Part shown: in pieces, positions 6,531 through 8,333 of the stretch
Position numbering within the stretch: the stretch's first letter is position 1
How the letters are laid out: the number at the start of each line of letters is the position of its first letter
Origin: Candidatus Pelagibacterales bacterium
GTDB lineage: Bacteria > Pseudomonadota > Alphaproteobacteria > TMED109
Assembly: GCA_002732015.1 (NCBI GenBank)
Contig: PCCU01000070.1
Coordinates: 1 to 8,333, forward strand
Reading direction: 5' to 3'
Length of the DNA stretch: 8,333 nt
The notes under the pieces: generated by a model
Told to the model about the DNA's origin: nothing
The model's database searches: none
Seen by the model: the letters and a program-made list of their open reading frames with translations, nothing else
Translations under genes and position numbers: made by a program

Positions 6531-7705
6531 TTTTCTTTTATTTTAAAATCCCTTAATATTTTTTTTCTGTCTTGGTCTAAAGACGGCGGGGCTTTCCTAT
6601 ATATTTTATCTTTAAAGTTAGATATTTTAATAGGATTTCCAGCAACTTTCATTTTAATATTATTTTTAAAAATAACATCTACTACCATATTTCTATCCAA
6701 GATTTGTTGTAACTCTAATGCTTCTTTAATATTATTTAATTTAGCAACTGGTACACCAAATAAGTCTAATTGTAATAACCAATAACTGGCTTTTCTTTTT
6801 TTTAAAACTTTTTCTAGCATACTTTTTAATTTTTCTATATTTTTAAGTCTCATATCATTAGTTTTAAAATACTCTAACTCTAATAGCTTTTTTGAAGAAG
6901 TTGCGCGACAGAGCTTTTCAAACAATGCATCATTTCCTGCTGCAATTGCTATGTAATCATCTTTACATTTAAAACATTCAAATGGAGCTATAGAAGGGTG
7001 TCTACTTCCTATTTTTTTTGGAACTTTTTTTTCACAAAAATATCTAGAGACCGCATTTTCTAGTATTGCTATTTGACAATCCAGCATAGATATATCTATA
7101 TAACTTCCTTTTTTTGTAGTATTTCTTTTTATTAATGCAGATTGAATTCCAATAGTTGTAAATAGACCAGCTGTAATATCTCCTATAGAACTTCCGACTC
7201 TTACAGGGTCTTGATTTTCATATCCAGTAAGGCTCATAATGCCTCCTAAAGCTTGTACTATTAAGTCATAAGCTGGTTTTTTTGACATTTTTCCTGTCTG
7301 CCCATAACCAGAGCATGAGGCATATATAAGTTTAGGATTAATCTTAAATAATTTTTTTTTTATTAGTCCTAGTTTTTCCATTGTACCTGGTCTAAAGTTT
7401 TCAACCAAAACATCTGCTTTTTTAATTAATTGAAGTAAAATATTTAAATCCTTGTTATTTTTAAGGTTTAGCTTTATTGATTCTTTTCCTCTGTTTAGAG
7501 AAGTGAAATAAGTTGAAATATTTTTATAAAAAGGCCCAAAATTTCTTGAATCGTCTCCTAACAAAGACTCTACTTTTATTACCCTAGCTCCTAAATCTGA
7601 AAGTTGCATAGTAGCATATGGTCCTGCTAGCACCCTTGTTAGATCAATAACAATGATTCCTTCTAGAGGAGCAAGGTTTTGTTTTAAACTTTCTTTTTTT
7701 TCCAT
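6527..7705 (-). CDS. Class III CoA-transferase, possible succinyl-CoA:glutarate type, coupled to bioA
   Basis: This 392-residue soluble enzyme is a canonical CaiB/BaiF protein. It has GIIVIDLTRVLAGPYATM (16-33), LSDLGARVIKVE (35-46), GDDSRNFGP (50-58), ENFRPGTMEKLG (102-113), GYGQTG (133-138) and YDLIVQALGG (146-155). The catalytic aspartate is probably D176 in SSIGDITAG. TGYENQDPVR (160-169), HPSIAPFECF (236-245) and AAGN (255-258) resemble, from memory, the glutarate-specific human enzyme SUGCT, although many family members share part of this wording. The 5' end overlaps bioA by 22 nt and the 3' end overlaps the SLC13 start by 4 nt, so all three are almost certainly one transcript. No Shine-Dalgarno precedes the ATG, and there is no other start before the conserved LEGI block. 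Context suggests it makes a dicarboxyl-CoA for biotin synthesis; another carboxylate substrate remains possible. Confidence 0.93.
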   Translation of the reverse strand: MEKKESLKQNLAPLEGIIVIDLTRVLAGPYATMQLSDLGARVIKVESLLGDDSRNFGPFYKNISTYFTSLNRGKESIKLNLKNNKDLNILLQLIKKADVLVENFRPGTMEKLGLIKKKLFKINPKLIYASCSGYGQTGKMSKKPAYDLIVQALGGIMSLTGYENQDPVRVGSSIGDITAGLFTTIGIQSALIKRNTTKKGSYIDISMLDCQIAILENAVSRYFCEKKVPKKIGSRHPSIAPFECFKCKDDYIAIAAGNDALFEKLCRATSSKKLLELEYFKTNDMRLKNIEKLKSMLEKVLKKRKASYWLLQLDLFGVPVAKLNNIKEALELQQILDRNMVVDVIFKNNIKMKVAGNPIKISNFKDKIYRKAPPSLDQDRKKILRDFKIKEK

Positions 7706-8333
7706 AAATTAAATATATCAATAGTAGTATCAAAAATTTTATCTAATTGATTTGTTTTTATTATAAAAGGAGGCATAAAATATATAACATTTCTTAAAGG
7801 TCTAGCCCACACCCCTCTACGTATATATTCTTTGCGTATCCAATTAAGTTTTTCCTTGTCTAAATCAAAGAGTTCTATAACAGCAATCGCTCCGATATGT
7901 CTTGTTGTTTTAACAAAACTATATTTGTGAAATTTTTTTAAATTTTTAGAAAAATAATTTTCAATTTTCTTTACTTTATTTAATATTTTATATTTTTTTA
8001 TATAGTCTAAAGTTGCATTTGCTGCTGAGCATGCTAAAGGGTTAGCCATATAAGTAGGACCATGCATAAATTCAATATTTTTTCTTTTTCCTAAAAATGC
8101 ATTAAAAATTTTTTTTGTAGATACTGTGGCACTAAGGCTCATTACACCTCCAGTAAGAGCCTTTCCTATACAGACTATATCAGGTTTTGCATTAGACTGA
8201 TGAAATGCAAACATTGTACCCGACCGTCCAAAACCTGTAGCTATTTCATCTAAGATTAATAAAGTATTAAACCTCTTTTTTAATTGATAAACTTTATTTA
8301 AAATTTTTGGAGAATATATTTTCATTCCGCCAG
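7684..8333 (-). CDS. bioA: Adenosylmethionine-8-amino-7-oxononanoate aminotransferase, C-terminal half (partial)
   Basis: BioA transfers the amino group of S-adenosylmethionine to KAPA, giving DAPA, the penultimate intermediates of biotin. About 216 C-terminal residues are present; the frame runs open through the window edge with GG just before the internal Met at 8323-8325, matching the GGM-Y-P segment inside known BioA proteins, so this Met is not the start. Counting from that Met, LILDEIATGFGRSG (23-36) carries the PLP-binding D26, and GKALTGG (54-60) carries the Schiff-base lysine K55; the 29-residue spacing equals that of D245 and K274 in E. coli BioA. MHGPTYMANPLAC (87-99) and GVWARPL with FMPPF near the C-terminus (Arg for the substrate carboxylate) distinguish BioA from general class III aminotransferases. 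The stop lies 22 nt inside the next gene, so it is cotranscribed with the CoA-transferase downstream. Confidence 0.95.
   Translation of the reverse strand, partial: GGMKIYSPKILNKVYQLKKRFNTLLILDEIATGFGRSGTMFAFHQSNAKPDIVCIGKALTGGVMSLSATVSTKKIFNAFLGKRKNIEFMHGPTYMANPLACSAANATLDYIKKYKILNKVKKIENYFSKNLKKFHKYSFVKTTRHIGAIAVIELFDLDKEKLNWIRKEYIRRGVWARPLRNVIYFMPPFIIKTNQLDKIFDTTIDIFNLWKKKKV

Noticed and set aside
8323..8325. ATG on the minus strand as the start of a short 213-residue aminotransferase
   Set aside because: The frame stays open to the window edge with GG before the Met, matching the internal GGM segment of BioA; the gene is cut by the window, not truncated in the genome.
1..8333. Mobile element, phage, defence system or CRISPR array
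   Set aside because: I found no transposase, integrase, regularly spaced direct repeat or terminal inverted repeat; all genes are metabolic or transport and composition looks uniform by eye.

Overview
This is an AT-rich window (about 30% GC by eye) with eight protein genes packed at high density and no RNA genes, insertion sequences or CRISPR that I can see. Low GC, short gaps, overlapping genes, TRAP transporters and several carboxylate/CoA genes suggest a streamlined free-living, probably marine, alphaproteobacterium. That assignment is inference from gene content; there is no rRNA or marker gene here to fix it. TGA is used as a stop and TGG for Trp, so the standard bacterial code applies.

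Left block, plus strand (1-3384): the last codons of a TRAP small permease (dctQ), then the large permease dctM, a glutathione S-transferase-like protein and a class III (CaiB/BaiF) CoA-transferase. Gaps are 3, 54 and 26 nt, so this may be one transcript that imports an organic acid and processes it as a CoA thioester.

A 121-nt convergent gap (3385-3505) holds one AT-rich inverted repeat. It separates the left block from the minus-strand block.

Right block, minus strand (read from 8333 down to 3506): the C-terminal half of bioA (biotin synthesis aminotransferase), a second class III CoA-transferase overlapping bioA by 22 nt, an SLC13-family permease with two RCK_C-like domains starting in an ATGA overlap with the CoA-transferase, and, 70 nt further on, a TakP-like TRAP substrate-binding protein with a Tat-type signal and a lipobox. 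This dctP faces the dctQM genes tail to tail instead of lying in an operon with them.

Most interesting reading: bioA, CoA-transferase and dicarboxylate-type permease are physically coupled. In Agrobacterium, a CaiB-type succinyl-CoA:glutarate CoA-transferase is needed for biotin because it makes the glutaryl-CoA primer used by BioZ. The second CoA-transferase resembles that type, so this cluster may be a glutarate (or pimelate) uptake-and-activation module joined to the biotin operon. This is a hypothesis; bioZ, bioB, bioF and bioD would have to be sought beyond position 8333.
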